Shown here piece by piece: positions 46,801 through 58,724 of a stretch of DNA of 64,000 bases. The first letter of the stretch is position 1, and every line of letters starts with the position of its first letter. A program made the position numbers and the translations under genes. The notes under the pieces are model-generated. The model searched no databases and was not told the origin of the DNA. It saw only the letters and a list, made by a program, of their open reading frames with translations. Source of the stretch: Panax quinquefolius (taxonomy: Eukaryota > Streptophyta > Magnoliopsida > Apiales > Araliaceae); the NCBI GenBank assembly GCA_020205615.1, contig CM035173.1, positions 45,947,117 to 46,011,116 of the forward strand, read 5' to 3'.

Positions 46801-47970
46801 ATGTCGACTGAGAATATTAACAATGGAAATGAGACCGTGGAGACGCATGTACTCACCAACGAGGAGAACATGCAACAAATTAGCAATGTTCCTCTCCTGT
46901 GAAGAACACCATTGAATAGATGATGAACCGAGGATGTTTAGAAGCTTTTTTGCAGATTCATGCAAAATCGCAGGCGAGGAGACTCGTGTTCAAAATATAG
47001 GAGGAAATGATAGCAATTCACGGGTTGTCACACCAAGCGATTCAAAGAGTTGGGACCACGAATTTAAGGAAAGCCGGATCGATCATGGCGAAACATGGGT
47101 CAAGCAAATTACCAAAATATTCGATGTCTTGGGATGCACGGAGAAAGCAGAAGGTTCCATTCGCCACCTTTATGTTTCGTGGTGAGGCGACTCTTGGTGG
47201 GAGTCTGTGAAGCTTACCCATCCAAACACCTTTTCAAGATGTCTTGGGAGACGTTTGAAAAACTATTTAATGACAAATATTTTCCGAAAGTGTTAAATAT
47301 ATGAAGGAAGTGGAGTTTATTAGATTTGGAGCGAGAACAACATGGCGGTGTCTCGAAGACGAGGCAAAGTTATCCGAGTTTGCACCTCATTTGGTGGAGA
47401 ATGAGGAACGATGACGTGTGGATGTTTCTTAGAGGTTTGAAACCCCAGATACGCCATTATCTCATTTCTCATAAATTTTTCTCTATTCAGATGTTGTAAA
47501 TGGGGCTTAATTATTAGAAGCGAGATAACGAGTACGGTCAATTGAGGGACCACAACCAGGATCATCTAGGAGATGGTAGTCAACAAAACAACGATAACCG
47601 GTGGAGAAAGAAAAAAGACGGACAAAAATGGTAACCACTCTGGTGGTAATCATGGCCATGAAAATAGAAGAAGCGAGTCAGGAGAAGATTTTAAAAAGAG
47701 GAGATTTAACAACGACCATGTGAAGACGGCAGCGATTGCGCAAAGAATCGGTTCTAAGGGAGGAGAACGACCACCACCCGGTCATATGCTATAAATGCGG
47801 AAAGAGGGATATATCGGTCAAACCGCCCAACAGATTCAAGGTATGCTATAGTTACGGAAAGGAAGGACATATATCGCCGAGATTATACGGTAGCAAAACC
47901 TAGTTCAAGTGGGGACGGTGACTCAAAAGACCATCCCGTAAAAGTCAAAGTCAACGGTTCCTAGAAGTGC
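46801..47970 (+). pseudogene. Element B gag, multiply frameshifted
   Basis: ATG at 46801 opens MSTENINNGNETVETHVLT, the counterpart of D's gag start. Later pieces: TWVKQITKIFDVLG (about 47095), a FNDKYFPKV piece (about 47265), a FLRGLKPQIRHYLISH piece (about 47425), a basic Gly/Asn-rich linker and two degenerate zinc knuckles (CYKCGKRDIS, CYSYGKEGHIS, about 47790-47880). Comparison with D shows each copy intact at places where the other is shifted, so the breaks are recent or technical. Confidence 0.8.
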
Positions 47971-49860
47971 GTTTGTTGTGGTCGGTCAAAATGCGAGGAA
48001 CCCAAACGAGGTGATCACGGGTAAGCTATTTATAAATTCTTGCGAAGTTTATACCTTACTTGATAACGGTGCTACCCATTCATTTATCTCTCCTACTTGT
48101 GCTCAACGTTTAAATTTGACTCCGAAAAAATTAGACTTTGACCTATCTGTGGAAACTCCGTTAGGAGAAACTTTCATCACATCCCATCTGTTTATAAATC
48201 TTGTTTGATTCAAGTTGGCACCATCACCTTACACATTGACCTTATCTCTTTAAAGATACTTGCTTTTGATGTGATTTTAGGGATTGATTGGTTAACTACA
48301 CATCATGCCAAAATTGATTGTTTTCGTAAGGTTGTTAGCTTTCATATTCCTAAACAACTTTGTTATTTAATTCAAGCAACTAAACCATTAAAATCAATCA
48401 CCATGTCATATCTAATCATAAAGCTATTTGTTTATTGAAAACGGATGTCAAGCTTTCTTAGCCCATGTTATGGATTTGAATAAAGACACGTCAAATTTGA
48501 ATAATATTCTGTTGTTGTATTGACTTTCCGACGTATTTCTGAAGAACTTCCGGGCCTACCCCCTTAGCGTGAAGTTGAATTCTTTATTGATCTTGAACCC
48601 TGGTACAAAGCCCATTTCTAAACCCCATATCGAATGGCTCCTATTGAACTTCAGGAGTTAAAGGTCCAACTACTGAGAATTATTGGACATTGGTTTCATT
48701 CGGCCCTAAGTACATCTCCTTGGGGTGCTCCTGTTTTATTTGTAAAGAAGAAAGACGGGAGTATGCGACTTTGTATTGACTATCGGAATTGAACCATGTC
48801 ACCATCAAGAATAGGTATCCTCTACCTCGTATTGTTGTTTGACCCGACCAGTTGCAAGGGCACAATTCTTTTCAAAAATCGATCTTCGCTCGGATATCAT
48901 CACCAAGATTTAGGCGAGGATATTCCAAAGACGCCTTTAGAACTCTGGTGACGGCATTATGAATTCTTAGTCATGTCTTTCGGACCGACTAATGCTCATC
49001 TTGCGGCTTTCATGGATATGATGAACCGAGTATTCAAGGAATATTTGGATCGGGTTCGTTGTTGTTTTTATTGATGACATCCTCATATATTCCAAAAGTC
49101 GTGAAGATCATGAGCACCATTTGAAAGTTGGTACTCCAAAGGCTTCGTGAAAACAAACTATATGCCAAATTGAAGAAATACGAGTTCGGCTTGAGGAAGT
49201 AGCATTCCTTGGGCACATGGTGTTGAAACATGGAGTATCCGTTGATCCCGTGAAGATTAAAGCAATACAAAGTTAGAAGAGCAACCAAGTCGGTGGATCA
49301 AGTACGTAGCTTTTTTGGGCTTAATTTGGTTATTATCGGAGATTCGTGGAAGGGTTTTCTCGAATCACTACTCCATTAACTCGCCTAACTCGAAAGGATA
49401 CAAAATTCATTTGGAGCGAAGAATGCGAGAAGAGTTTCCAAGAGCTTAAGAGGACACTTATTTCAAGACCTGTTTCTAACAATACTATCCGGTTCGGATG
49501 GATTTGTTATCATAAATGATGCTTGAGCAAAGGGTTAGGATGTGTTCTCATGCAACGTGGAAAAGTCATAGCCTATGCCTCATGACAACTTAAAGAGTAT
49601 GAGAGGAATTATCCTACTCATGATCTAGAGTTAGTCAAGCCAATGCTTTTCCATATTTGAAGATATGGAGGCACTATCTATATGGGGAGAAAGTGGAGAT
49701 ATATTCGGACCATAAAAGCCTTAAATATTTCTTCACTAAAAAGAACTCAACACGCGGCAATGACGTTGGCTCGAGCTATTGAAAGACTACGACCACACTA
49801 TTCAATACCATCCCGGTAAAGCGAACGTGGTACGCGACGCGTTGAGTAGAAGATCATATG
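47971..49860 (+). pseudogene. Element B protease, RT and RNase H
   Basis: Protease: YTLLDNGATHSFISP (about 48050; Asn where DTGAT-type sites have Thr). FDVILGIDWLTTHHAKID precedes RT. RT pieces: [33 protein letters not shown], then [11 protein letters not shown] (Asp pair, about 49070). RNase [27 protein letters not shown] and a SDHKSLKYF piece (about 49710). The pieces lie in all three frames, with breaks every 100-200 bp. Domain order and spacing are complete, so the ancestor was autonomous. Confidence 0.85.
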
Positions 49861-50697
49861 CTTGGGAATGAGTGCGATGATGTCAAGTATACGACAGAGC
49901 CAACTTTAATAGAAAAGTTAAGGTTGCTCAAGCCACCGCAATTCGGAAATGATGCGTATGAAGAAGAAAGTACAAGAAGGAGCTATTAAGCGAGAATTGA
50001 TGAAGAAGGAATACTTGAGTCCACTCTAGACTTTGTGTCCCTAACGACTACGATTTGAAGTACAAGATTATGATGGAGGCACACAATACACCATTTGCAA
50101 TCCATCCTGGAAGTACCAAAATGTATCGACATACATTTTGGTGGAACAATATGAAGAGAGAGATTGCAAAGTTTATCTCAATGTGTTTAACTTGTCAACG
50201 TGTAAAGGCGGAGCATCTAGTACCTAAGGGTCCGTTGCAACCACTTGAGATTCTGAAATGGAAGTGGGAACACATTACCATGGATTTCGTTACGGGTCTT
50301 CCTACGGTTTCTCAAGGCATCAATGCTATTTGGGTTATTGTTGATAGATTAACCAAGTTTGCTCATTTCTTGCCGATCACGGGAGACTTATTCCTTGAGC
50401 GTCTTGCTAGTATATCGTGAATGAGATTGTGAGGTTGCATGGCATGCCTGTATCCATAGTTTCGGATCGTGACCCAAGATTCACTTCAAGATTTTGGGTT
50501 AGCTTGCAAAAAGCTATGGGCACGGATTTACGATTCAGTTCGGCATACCATCCTCAAACGGACGGACAATCAGAAAGGACTATTCAAACTCTTGAAGATC
50601 TATTAAGTCTCTGTGTCCTAGACTTCAAGGGCAGTTGGGATAAGTATTTACCATTGGTGGAATTCTCCTACAACAACAGTTATCAGGCAAGTATAGG
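49861..50697 (+). pseudogene. Element B integrase, N-terminal and catalytic part
   Basis: Zinc-binding H-H-C-C region with HNTPFAIHPGSTKMY and CLTCQRVKAEH; catalytic core with MDFVTGLP (about 50281), SDRDPRF (about 50463) and [11 protein letters not shown] (about 50550), the D-D-E residues all present. 50055-50758 is open apart from one shift near 50415. It ends at NSYQASIG, where the solo LTR is inserted. Confidence 0.88.
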
Positions 50698-53231
50698 TGT
50701 AAGACCCCAAAATTTTTTAAATAAAAAGGAATTTCCTTTATTTATTATTTTGAAATAGTAAGGGTTGATTTGATTAATGTGGATAGTTAAGGGTTAAATA
50801 CATAAATATTTCAAAATAAACAAGTGGTTATAAAATATTCATTTTTGTTGGGAATATTCGTTTGGTCGTGGAATATTAAATGCTTTGTCAGGAATATTAA
50901 ATACGACCAGTATGACCATGTATATGGCCCCATAACGAGCGATTGGATGAAGAAAGCGACAAATATAAGTTGGTTAAAAATAACAGGCGTAGTTATTACT
51001 GCAGTTAAGATCATTGGAATACCCGGTGGTTAAAATACTGATGAATGGCGTGGTCGCACGATAGCACACGGTAGATTGCAGTGATTGTTGAATTATTGAT
51101 CCTTACGTAAGAAGGCACTACTCAATAATTTTCACGGTGAATTCTTATTCAATATTTTATTTTATTGATTCAATAATTCTTTGCGTTGATATTTTATATT
51201 ATTCATTGTTCAATAATTGTCAACGCATTATTATCTCCATTATCGGATCAATAATTCATATTATTTGAATAATATTATTAGATAGCATTATTGGCAATGT
51301 CTAGAAAGTTACATCAAGGAGAGGTTTGGTCACCTAATTGCGGCGCCAAGAAGGAGAAATCCTTATCGAAAGCCCCTCTTTCCAGGAACTACGGCTTTGG
51401 TTGTCATAATTGTGATTCGTAATATTATTTGTGAATAATTAATTATTGATTCATATGATAAAGAAATATTTATTTTATGTGGATATAAATGATGGATTTA
51501 TTTATGTGGTTATAAATGAAGAAATTATTGTTGAGGTGTTATCGATATTTTACAGATTGGAGGTATTAAAAATTGAATCGGGGTTTTGAGATATATTATG
51601 GGGATTATAATTTTTAATCAAATGATTGGATTGTGGTAATTTTTGGATATGTTATACATATATAAGTTGAGTATATGTCCACAAATTTTGAACCGTTAAA
51701 ATGTACGAATGATTTGTTATGAATTTTAAGAGGTGTATCGATTCGGAAATTAGGGGTTATAATTGATTTTGGTGGAAAATTCTAGAATTGAGTGGGCCCC
51801 ACTTGTGGTTGGTGAAGAAATGTGCTGAATTTTATTTCAAATGTGGTGGGTGGCAATAGTAGCGAAGTAAAGCCATCGTGTAAAGGTGTCAAGTGCTTGG
51901 TTAGTGGCTAACATTTTCCTATAAATAGAGGGCTAAGTTAGAATTGAAAATCACACCGTAGAAACAAGTTTTCTCTCTTTCTCTCTATATTATTGAGCGT
52001 ATTTTGTGAGTATTTAGATACTTTGAGAGTTCTTTATTCAAGACAAGTTTCATTCAAAGATCACTTGAGCCTTTCCTCCCAAGTAATCGATTCTTTGAGG
52101 TAAGGGATATTATTTTTTCAGTAATGATATTATTTCTTCAATATCATTATCTTTGAAATGTTGATCGAAGTTTTATCAAATTTCTATCTTTTGTGTCTGA
52201 GTTACTATTCACGATATTATCTGACTATTCATCGAAAAATAAAATTTCTTCTTTTCGTCCAAAATATCTATTTTGGATACTAGCTTTGATTGTATCCATG
52301 TTTTGATCATTCTTGAATTTTACACCACCATGATTATTTTTGAGGTATTGTTGGACATGGATAAAACAAAGTACGAATCATTAATCCTTAATCCTTGTCA
52401 TTTTGTTTCACTGGATTCGTTCTTTAAAAATATTTTTCATCATCCTCAGTCTTAAATGATGATATTATTGAATATCTTTGGCTCAGTAGTGCAAAGATGA
52501 GCAGTGTTTAAATGAACATGATGATCGATGAATATCTTTGGCACCTGTAGTGCAAAGATGAAAGCGGTGTTTAAATGAACATGACCGATCGATGAATATC
52601 TTTGGCCTTTAGTGCAAAGATGAGCAGTGTTAAGATGAACATGACCGATTGATGAATATCTTTGGCCTGTAGTGCAAAGATGAATATTTGATTTGAGATG
52701 AATATTGATTGATGTTACTGAGGATAAAATATTGATGATGGACCATTAAATTCATAGATTATAGTAGATTTCATTCTCTACGTAACTCTTCTATGATTAT
52801 TATTATTTCATGCGAATATTGATCCGAAACTTGTTGTCTATTGTATTCTATCGATTTTTTCCTGTTGAAGACTAACGATAATTTGTTGTATATTATCTTA
52901 GTCATAATATTCTTTTCTTGAGCTAGTTGAGCTCACCCTTTTCCTTTTGTTCCATTCTTCTCGAGGAGGCGAGAATATAAGCGAGAATACGAAGTCGGGG
53001 TATGGAATGAAGGTTTTAGAAAGGATTGTTTAGTAGTCCTCACCATTTTGTAAAATAATGTATCAATAAATGTGATGAGGATTTATGTGAGTATAAATAT
53101 TGTCTAGAAGATAATATTTGTATTTAAACTCACAGATTTCTTGTTGTAATAATAAAGTTGTAGTTGTTGTTTACATACCATGTATTGACAACTCAGAATG
53201 GGTGATGTATACCTATTTTGGGGGCGTCACA
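50698..53231 (+). mobile_element. Solo LTR of the D family inside B's integrase
   Basis: Begins TGTAAGACCCCAAAA, ends GGGGGCGTCACA, flanked by ATAGG (50693-50697; 53232-53236). 2.53 kb, same orientation as B, no internal part. Closest to element D's LTRs. Palindrome at 51102, block 51323-51340, four hairpin units about 52470-52685. Confidence 0.93.
51920..52101 (+). promoter_or_regulatory. Solo LTR TATA box and leader splice donor
   Basis: TATAAATA at 51920-51927; GAG|GTAAGG with GT at 52100-52101. Confidence 0.5.
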
Positions 53232-53236
53232 ATAGG

Positions 53237-53831
53237 TGTGGCTCCATTCGAAGCATTATATGAACAAAAATGTCGTTCTCCAATATGTTGGGATGAGGTG
53301 GGTGAAGCAACATTGTTGGGACCCGAGTTAGTACGTATGACTACCAAAAAGATCCAAATGATTCGACAATGTATACAAACGGCACAAGATCGACAAAAGA
53401 GTTATGCAGATCTTCATCGAAAGGACGTGGAATTTAGTATAGGGGATCATGTATTGTTGCGAGTTGCTCCAAGGAAGGGAGTTACAAGATTTGGGAAGAG
53501 AGGAAAACTCAATCCACGATTTATTGGTCCATTTCAAATTCTTAACCGAGTAGGAAATGTAGCCTATAGACTTGCGTTACCTCCGAGTATGTCTCGTGTT
53601 CATAATGAGTTTCACATATCTGTACTTCATAAATATGTGAAAGACCCGAACCACGTTATAGAGTTAGAACCAGATGAGATAGCCGAAGACTTAACGTATG
53701 AGGAGATACCTGTCAAGATCTTGGATAGGAAGGAGCATGTCCTACGCGCAAAGGTCATACCACAAGTTAAAGTTACGTGGAGGAAACATCTTTATAGAGG
53801 AAATGACACAGGAATTGGAAAGCGAAAATGA
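53237..53831 (+). pseudogene. Element B integrase C-terminus with Tekay-like tail
   Basis: Resumes after the solo LTR with APFEALYEQKCRSPICWDE in an open frame to 53831. It contains the GPY/F-like module (NPRFIGPFQILNRVG), VHNEFHISVLHKYV, and the tail VKILDRKEHVLRAKVIPQVK. One shift near 53795 replaces the expected EEMTQELES ending, which continues in another frame to about 53886. Removing the solo LTR and one ATAGG copy would rejoin it to the upstream part. Confidence 0.85.
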
Positions 53832-53900
53832 AAGCGAGGTATCCTCACCTTTTCGAAAAACCGAATGCACGTCACGTCAATTTTGAGGACGAAATTTCAT

Positions 53901-53912
53901 AAGGAGGGAGGT
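53901..53912 (+). other. Element B polypurine tract
   Basis: AAGGAGGGAGGT immediately before the 3' LTR. Confidence 0.88.
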
Positions 53913-55863
53913 TGTAAGACCCCAACTTATTATTAATGAAATTTAATTTTCTATTTTGAAATAGTAAGGGTTGATTTGATTAATGTGGATAGTTATGGGT
54001 AAAATACGTAAATATTTTAAAATAAGCAAGTGGTTATAAAATATTCATTGTTGTCGGGGAATATTCGTTTGGTCGTGGAATATTCTTGTTGTTGGGGAAT
54101 ATTAAATACGACGGTAGTGATCTTTTGTGGGCCCCATAACTGGAAAGCGATTGGATGAAGAAAAGCGACAAATATAAGTTGTTAAAAAAATACTTGGCGT
54201 AGTTATTCAAGTATTAATCTTGTTAAAATATTCGATTGGTTAAAACACAAGAGTAGCACGGTATTGCACCAATTATTATTGATTCTTACGTAAGAAGGCC
54301 TTTACTCAATAATGGTTTATGTAATTACTATTCAAGTATTTTATTGATTTAATAATTGTTGCGTTGATATTTTATATTATTGTTGTTGTTTCAATAATTG
54401 TCATTACAGTATTTTTCATTATCGAAGCAATAATTCATATTATCCGAATAATATTATTAGATAACATTATTGGCAATGTCTAGAAAGTTACATCTAAGGA
54501 GAGGTTTGGTCACCTAATTGCTTGCGCCAAGAAGGAGAGAATTCTTATTGGAAATCCCCTCTTTCCTGCGAACCGCCTAGTTATCAATATTGTGATTACG
54601 TAATATTATTTGTGAATAATTAATTATTGATTCATATGATGAGAAAAATATTGATTTTATGTGGATATAGATGGAGAAAATTTTTAATGTGACAATTGTT
54701 GAAAATTGAAATTTATCTTTTACGATAAAATAATTCATTTAAATATATTATTATATTTTAATAATATAATAATGGTGATATTTTTACAACAAATGTGGGA
54801 TATATGAGTATACGAGGAGGAAGAGTATTTTTGTTGTAATAAATGTTTAAAACATGTTAAACATGTCGGTGGACCCTATTTATCGATTTGAAATTTAATT
54901 ATAGCTTGTAAAATCGCTTGGTTTGTGGATTTTGGTCAATTTACATTTGGAATTCGGAAAAACTTTCTTACGCAAAGTTGTAGAGAATTGAATTTCCTAT
55001 AAAAATTCGCGAGTTTCGAATTTTCTGACAAAAGGGCTATTTATTGTGAATTATTGAAGTTTCAAAGCTCTGAAATAATTGATTTTTGGAAGTATAAAAT
55101 ATTTAAAATTACAAAAACGTTTTTTGTCATTATTGTGGGTCTTGAATGTGTTAGAAGTGGCTGAATTCAGATCTCTAAATGTTGGCGTAGGAATAATAAT
55201 TAATAAATTAATATTTTAATAAATTTTCTGCTTTGGTGTTCTAAGCATTTTCCTATAAATAGGGTGCTTAGGTTAGAATTGAAAATCACACCAAAAACTG
55301 AAGTTTTCTCTCTCTATATTATCGAGTGTATTCTTGTGAGTATTTTGGGTATATTTTGAGTATTGTTATACGGTGCAAGTTCAAGTCATAGCCTATATCC
55401 GGTGTTTCAGCTAGAAGTACTGATCTTTCGAGGTAAGGGATATTATTATTTTTCGTAATGATATTATTCTTCAATATCATTATGCTGAAATATTGATCTG
55501 AAGTTTTTATCAAATTTGGGACTTTTGGTATCGGAGTTCTTATTCACGATACTGCTTTATTCACGATATCAGATCTTATTCACGAATCTGACTATTCAAT
55601 GAAAAATAAAAATCTTCTTTTAAATCTAAAATATCTATTGTGGATACTAGCTTTGATTGTATCCATGTTTTGATCATTCTTGAATTTTACACCACTATGA
55701 TTATTTTTGAGGTATTTTTGGACATGGATAAAACAAAGTACGAATCCTTAATCCTTAATCCTTAATCCTTGTCATTTTGTTTCACTGGATTCGTTTCTTT
55801 AAAAATATTTTTCATCATCCTCAGTCTTAAATGATGATATTATTGAATATCTTTGGCCTGTAG
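53913..55863 (+). repeat. Element B 3' LTR, interrupted by element C
   Basis: Begins TGTAAGACCCCAACTT like the 5' LTR. TATA 55254-55261, donor GT 55433-55434. Element C enters inside the first hairpin unit, between GGCCTGTAG and the expected TGCAAAG. The remainder lies beyond the window. Confidence 0.92.
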
Positions 55864-56575
55864 TGTGAGACCCCAGATTTTATCAATAAAGATTTAAATT
55901 TTGTCGAAATAATTTTTAATATTATGGTGTGAATTTGAGATAATATTATAGTTGTGGGTAGTATTTATAAATTTTGCAAAGTATGCAAGTGGTTATATTA
56001 TATTCGATTGGTCGCGGAATATTCGGTTTAGCAGGGAATATTCGTACAATGGCTCAATCATTGGTGGACCCCACAACAGAATTATTGTCGGATTGAGAAA
56101 ACGACAAAAATATTTTATTGAAATAACGGCGGAAGTTTTACCGTTGATACTGTTGAACTACTCTAAGATTTAAAAGTACAGAAGAATCACGTGTGGTTGC
56201 ATAGTAGAAGACACCTGTATTGATTATTGATGCTTATGTGAGAAGTCACTCGGTTTGATTCCATTATTGCCGATTAATAATATGAATTATTATAGCGATA
56301 ATGACGTTTTGTTTTATTCAGTATTATTAACGTAATAAAATGTAAACATCTTTTATATAAAATGTAATACTTTATTAAAGTTATTCTATAAATAATATAA
56401 TATATTATATTTTATTATGTGTATAGTGTTGCATAGTGTTTGCATAGTAAAATGTTTTTATATAAATAGAATATATGATATTTTATTTAAAAGATTTTGC
56501 TTTAAATATGGACCTTCGATTAAAGTAAATCAATCTGGACCGCTCATGGATTAATTACTATGCATTCTATTTTCC

Positions 56576-56720
56576 TATAAATAGAAGTTCATTCCTTCAT
56601 TATTTTCTTATTTAATTCACGTAAACTCTGTAGAGAGAAATTATAGAGAGAAGCTTATATAGAGAAAGAAGAAGAGTATTCGGTACTTCACTACTTTGAT
56701 ATCCAAAGGTCTTTTACGGT
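56576..56720 (+). promoter_or_regulatory. Element C 5' LTR TATA box and leader splice donor
   Basis: TATAAATA at 56576-56583; TTACG|GTAAGG with GT at 56719-56720. No ATG between the expected start and the donor. Confidence 0.5.
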
Positions 56721-56774
56721 AAGGGATATTATTTGTTGTACCCGTAAGGGGTGTTATTCTTTCTTCTTGAAGAG

Positions 56775-57420
56775 AACATTCGTTATTCCATTCTTTATTA
56801 TTCATTGGAATAACTCAGATACGCTTGCATACCCTATACTTGGTGAAATCCATTCTCGTTATTCCATTCTTTATTATTCATTTGAATAACTCAGTATATG
56901 CCATATACCCTATACTTGGTGATATTCTTATGTTATTCCATTCTTTATTATTCATTGGAATAACTCAGATATAAAAGGTTTACCCTATACTTGGTGGAAT
57001 GACCAAGATATGCGGTTCACCCAATACTTGGTGATCTTCTTCTGTTATTCCATTCTTTATGATTATGTTGGAATAACCGGTTATGCGAAGTACCGCATAC
57101 TTGGTGAAACTCTGTTATTATTCCGTCATTTATATTTCAGTCAGAATATCCTGTCTGTGCTATACGCCGGACCTGGTTCCATCATTTATTATTCTGCATT
57201 TATTATTTTACATTTACGATTCTGTCGGAATATCCCGTCGGTGTGAATTTCACCTGACCTGGTTCCATATTTATTATTCCGCATTTATTATTCTGTTGGG
57301 AATAACCTGTCTGTACGGTCTCTATCGTATGCATGGTGAATCCTTCTGTTATTCTATTCTTTATTATTCTGTTGGAATAACATGTCTATGTGGATTGCCA
57401 CATGCATGGTGAATGATCCT
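56775..57420 (+). repeat. Hairpin tandem array in C 5' LTR
   Basis: Units of about 80-90 bp. Each of the first units has GTTATTCCA, about 15 nt, then TGGAATAAC, a perfect 9-bp stem, followed by CCCTATACTTGGTG. Later units diverge (CCTGTCTGTGC, GACCTGGTTCC). The same array recurs at 63125-63780. Confidence 0.85.
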
Positions 57421-58724
57421 TTGTATTCATTCCTTATTAAATTGTGGAAATGATCAGATACGTGGATTACCGCACGACGGGTGAAAATCCATTTGCGCTT
57501 TATATATTCTTTTTTATACTCGGTTGGTTAAAGTTTTGACTTCTATACTCCATGAAACTAGTGGAATATCCTCGATATTTTGCGCTTCATCCAAAGATCT
57601 TTTCATGGAAATATTCTTCCGAGCATTCTTGGCTTTTATTTTACAAAGAAATATCATGTCGACAATTTGGATATTATTAGTTCCCGGATAAATTAATTCT
57701 TGAACTTGTTTAATTGAATTCCTATAACATTGTCATCATCCTCATGTTTATATTATGTTGAAAGTCATCTTTCGCTTACGTGCATAGATAGACTTAGTAT
57801 GATTATGACTGTGGATCATTCTAAGATAATCATGAACCGTGATGTTATAAGTGGTGTGGTAAAAGTCTTCATGGGTCTCAGAGTGTATTGATGGACGCTT
57901 TTTGGTATGATTATGACTGTGGATTTTCAGATAATCATGACCATTGATGATTTAATGAATATCCTTGGCCCGTAATATAGGGATGATTAGAAGATGTGGT
58001 TTATTTATTAAGCTGAGTTTCAGTGATTAAGTTGATGAAAACATTTTTTAAATCATAGAAGATAGTAGGTTTTATTCTCTACTTGACTCTTCTAATGAAT
58101 TGCTTGTTGTTCACCGCTGCAGTTAAACTTGATTTTTGTTATATTTTATCAGTTTAACACTGTTGAAGGCTAAAGATAATTTATTCTTCATTATCTTAGT
58201 CATAATATTTCTTATTGGGCTAGTTGAGCTCACCCTTTCTTTCACTGTTCTCTTCAGGAAATGAGAACGTAGTAGAACGAAGTCTGGGAACCGGGGTGAT
58301 GGTCCCGGATGATAGCATTAGTAGTCCTCACTATTCTCGTTAGATAGTGTGATAATAAATGTAATGAGGACTCCATTGGGTATGGATATTGTCTAGATGA
58401 CAATATTTGTATTAAAACTCACAAAGATATGTTTTGTCGTATTTACACGATGCATATATAATTAGTTGTATTTGGATTTATGTACCATGTAAGTGGCGAC
58501 CCAAGATGGGTGATGATACCTAATTTTGGGGTGTCACGTTTAGTATCGAGCTTAGGATATGATCCCCGGCTAAGATGTGAGATAAGAACTAGGAGGGAGA
58601 GAGACGGGAATTTTTCGCTAGTATGACCTACCTAAATTTATTTGGTATTTAATTGGCTCATCGAGAGTATAGGATAATATGTGATATGTTAATTAACCCT
58701 TGTTTTGTGACAATGTGTTTGAGA

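Larger units (their letters stand above)
43984..55863 (+). mobile_element. Element B: Ty3/gypsy retrotransposon, most complete pol of its group
   Basis: 5' LTR 43984-46608, internal part 46609-53912 with a solo LTR inside (50698-53231), 3' LTR 53913-55863, interrupted by C. Expected target site ACAGT (43979-43983); the second copy is outside. It has gag, PR, RT, RH and INT, all broken by small indels. Confidence 0.92.
55864..58537 (+). repeat. Element C 5' LTR
   Basis: Begins TGTGAGACCCCAGATTTTA; ends near GTGTCACG. It lacks the TCACCTAATTG block and has TATA 56576-56583, donor GT 56719-56720, and then about eight hairpin-bearing repeats (56775-57420). Confidence 0.88.

Noticed and set aside
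53118..53236. Start of the integrase C-terminal frame inside the solo LTR
   Set aside because: The frame is open by chance through the LTR end; real integrase sequence begins after the ATAGG duplication at 53237.
57010..57412. Open frames in the C LTR leader (and again at 63288-63774)
   Set aside because: They arise from the hairpin array, overlap in several frames and lack protein-like composition.
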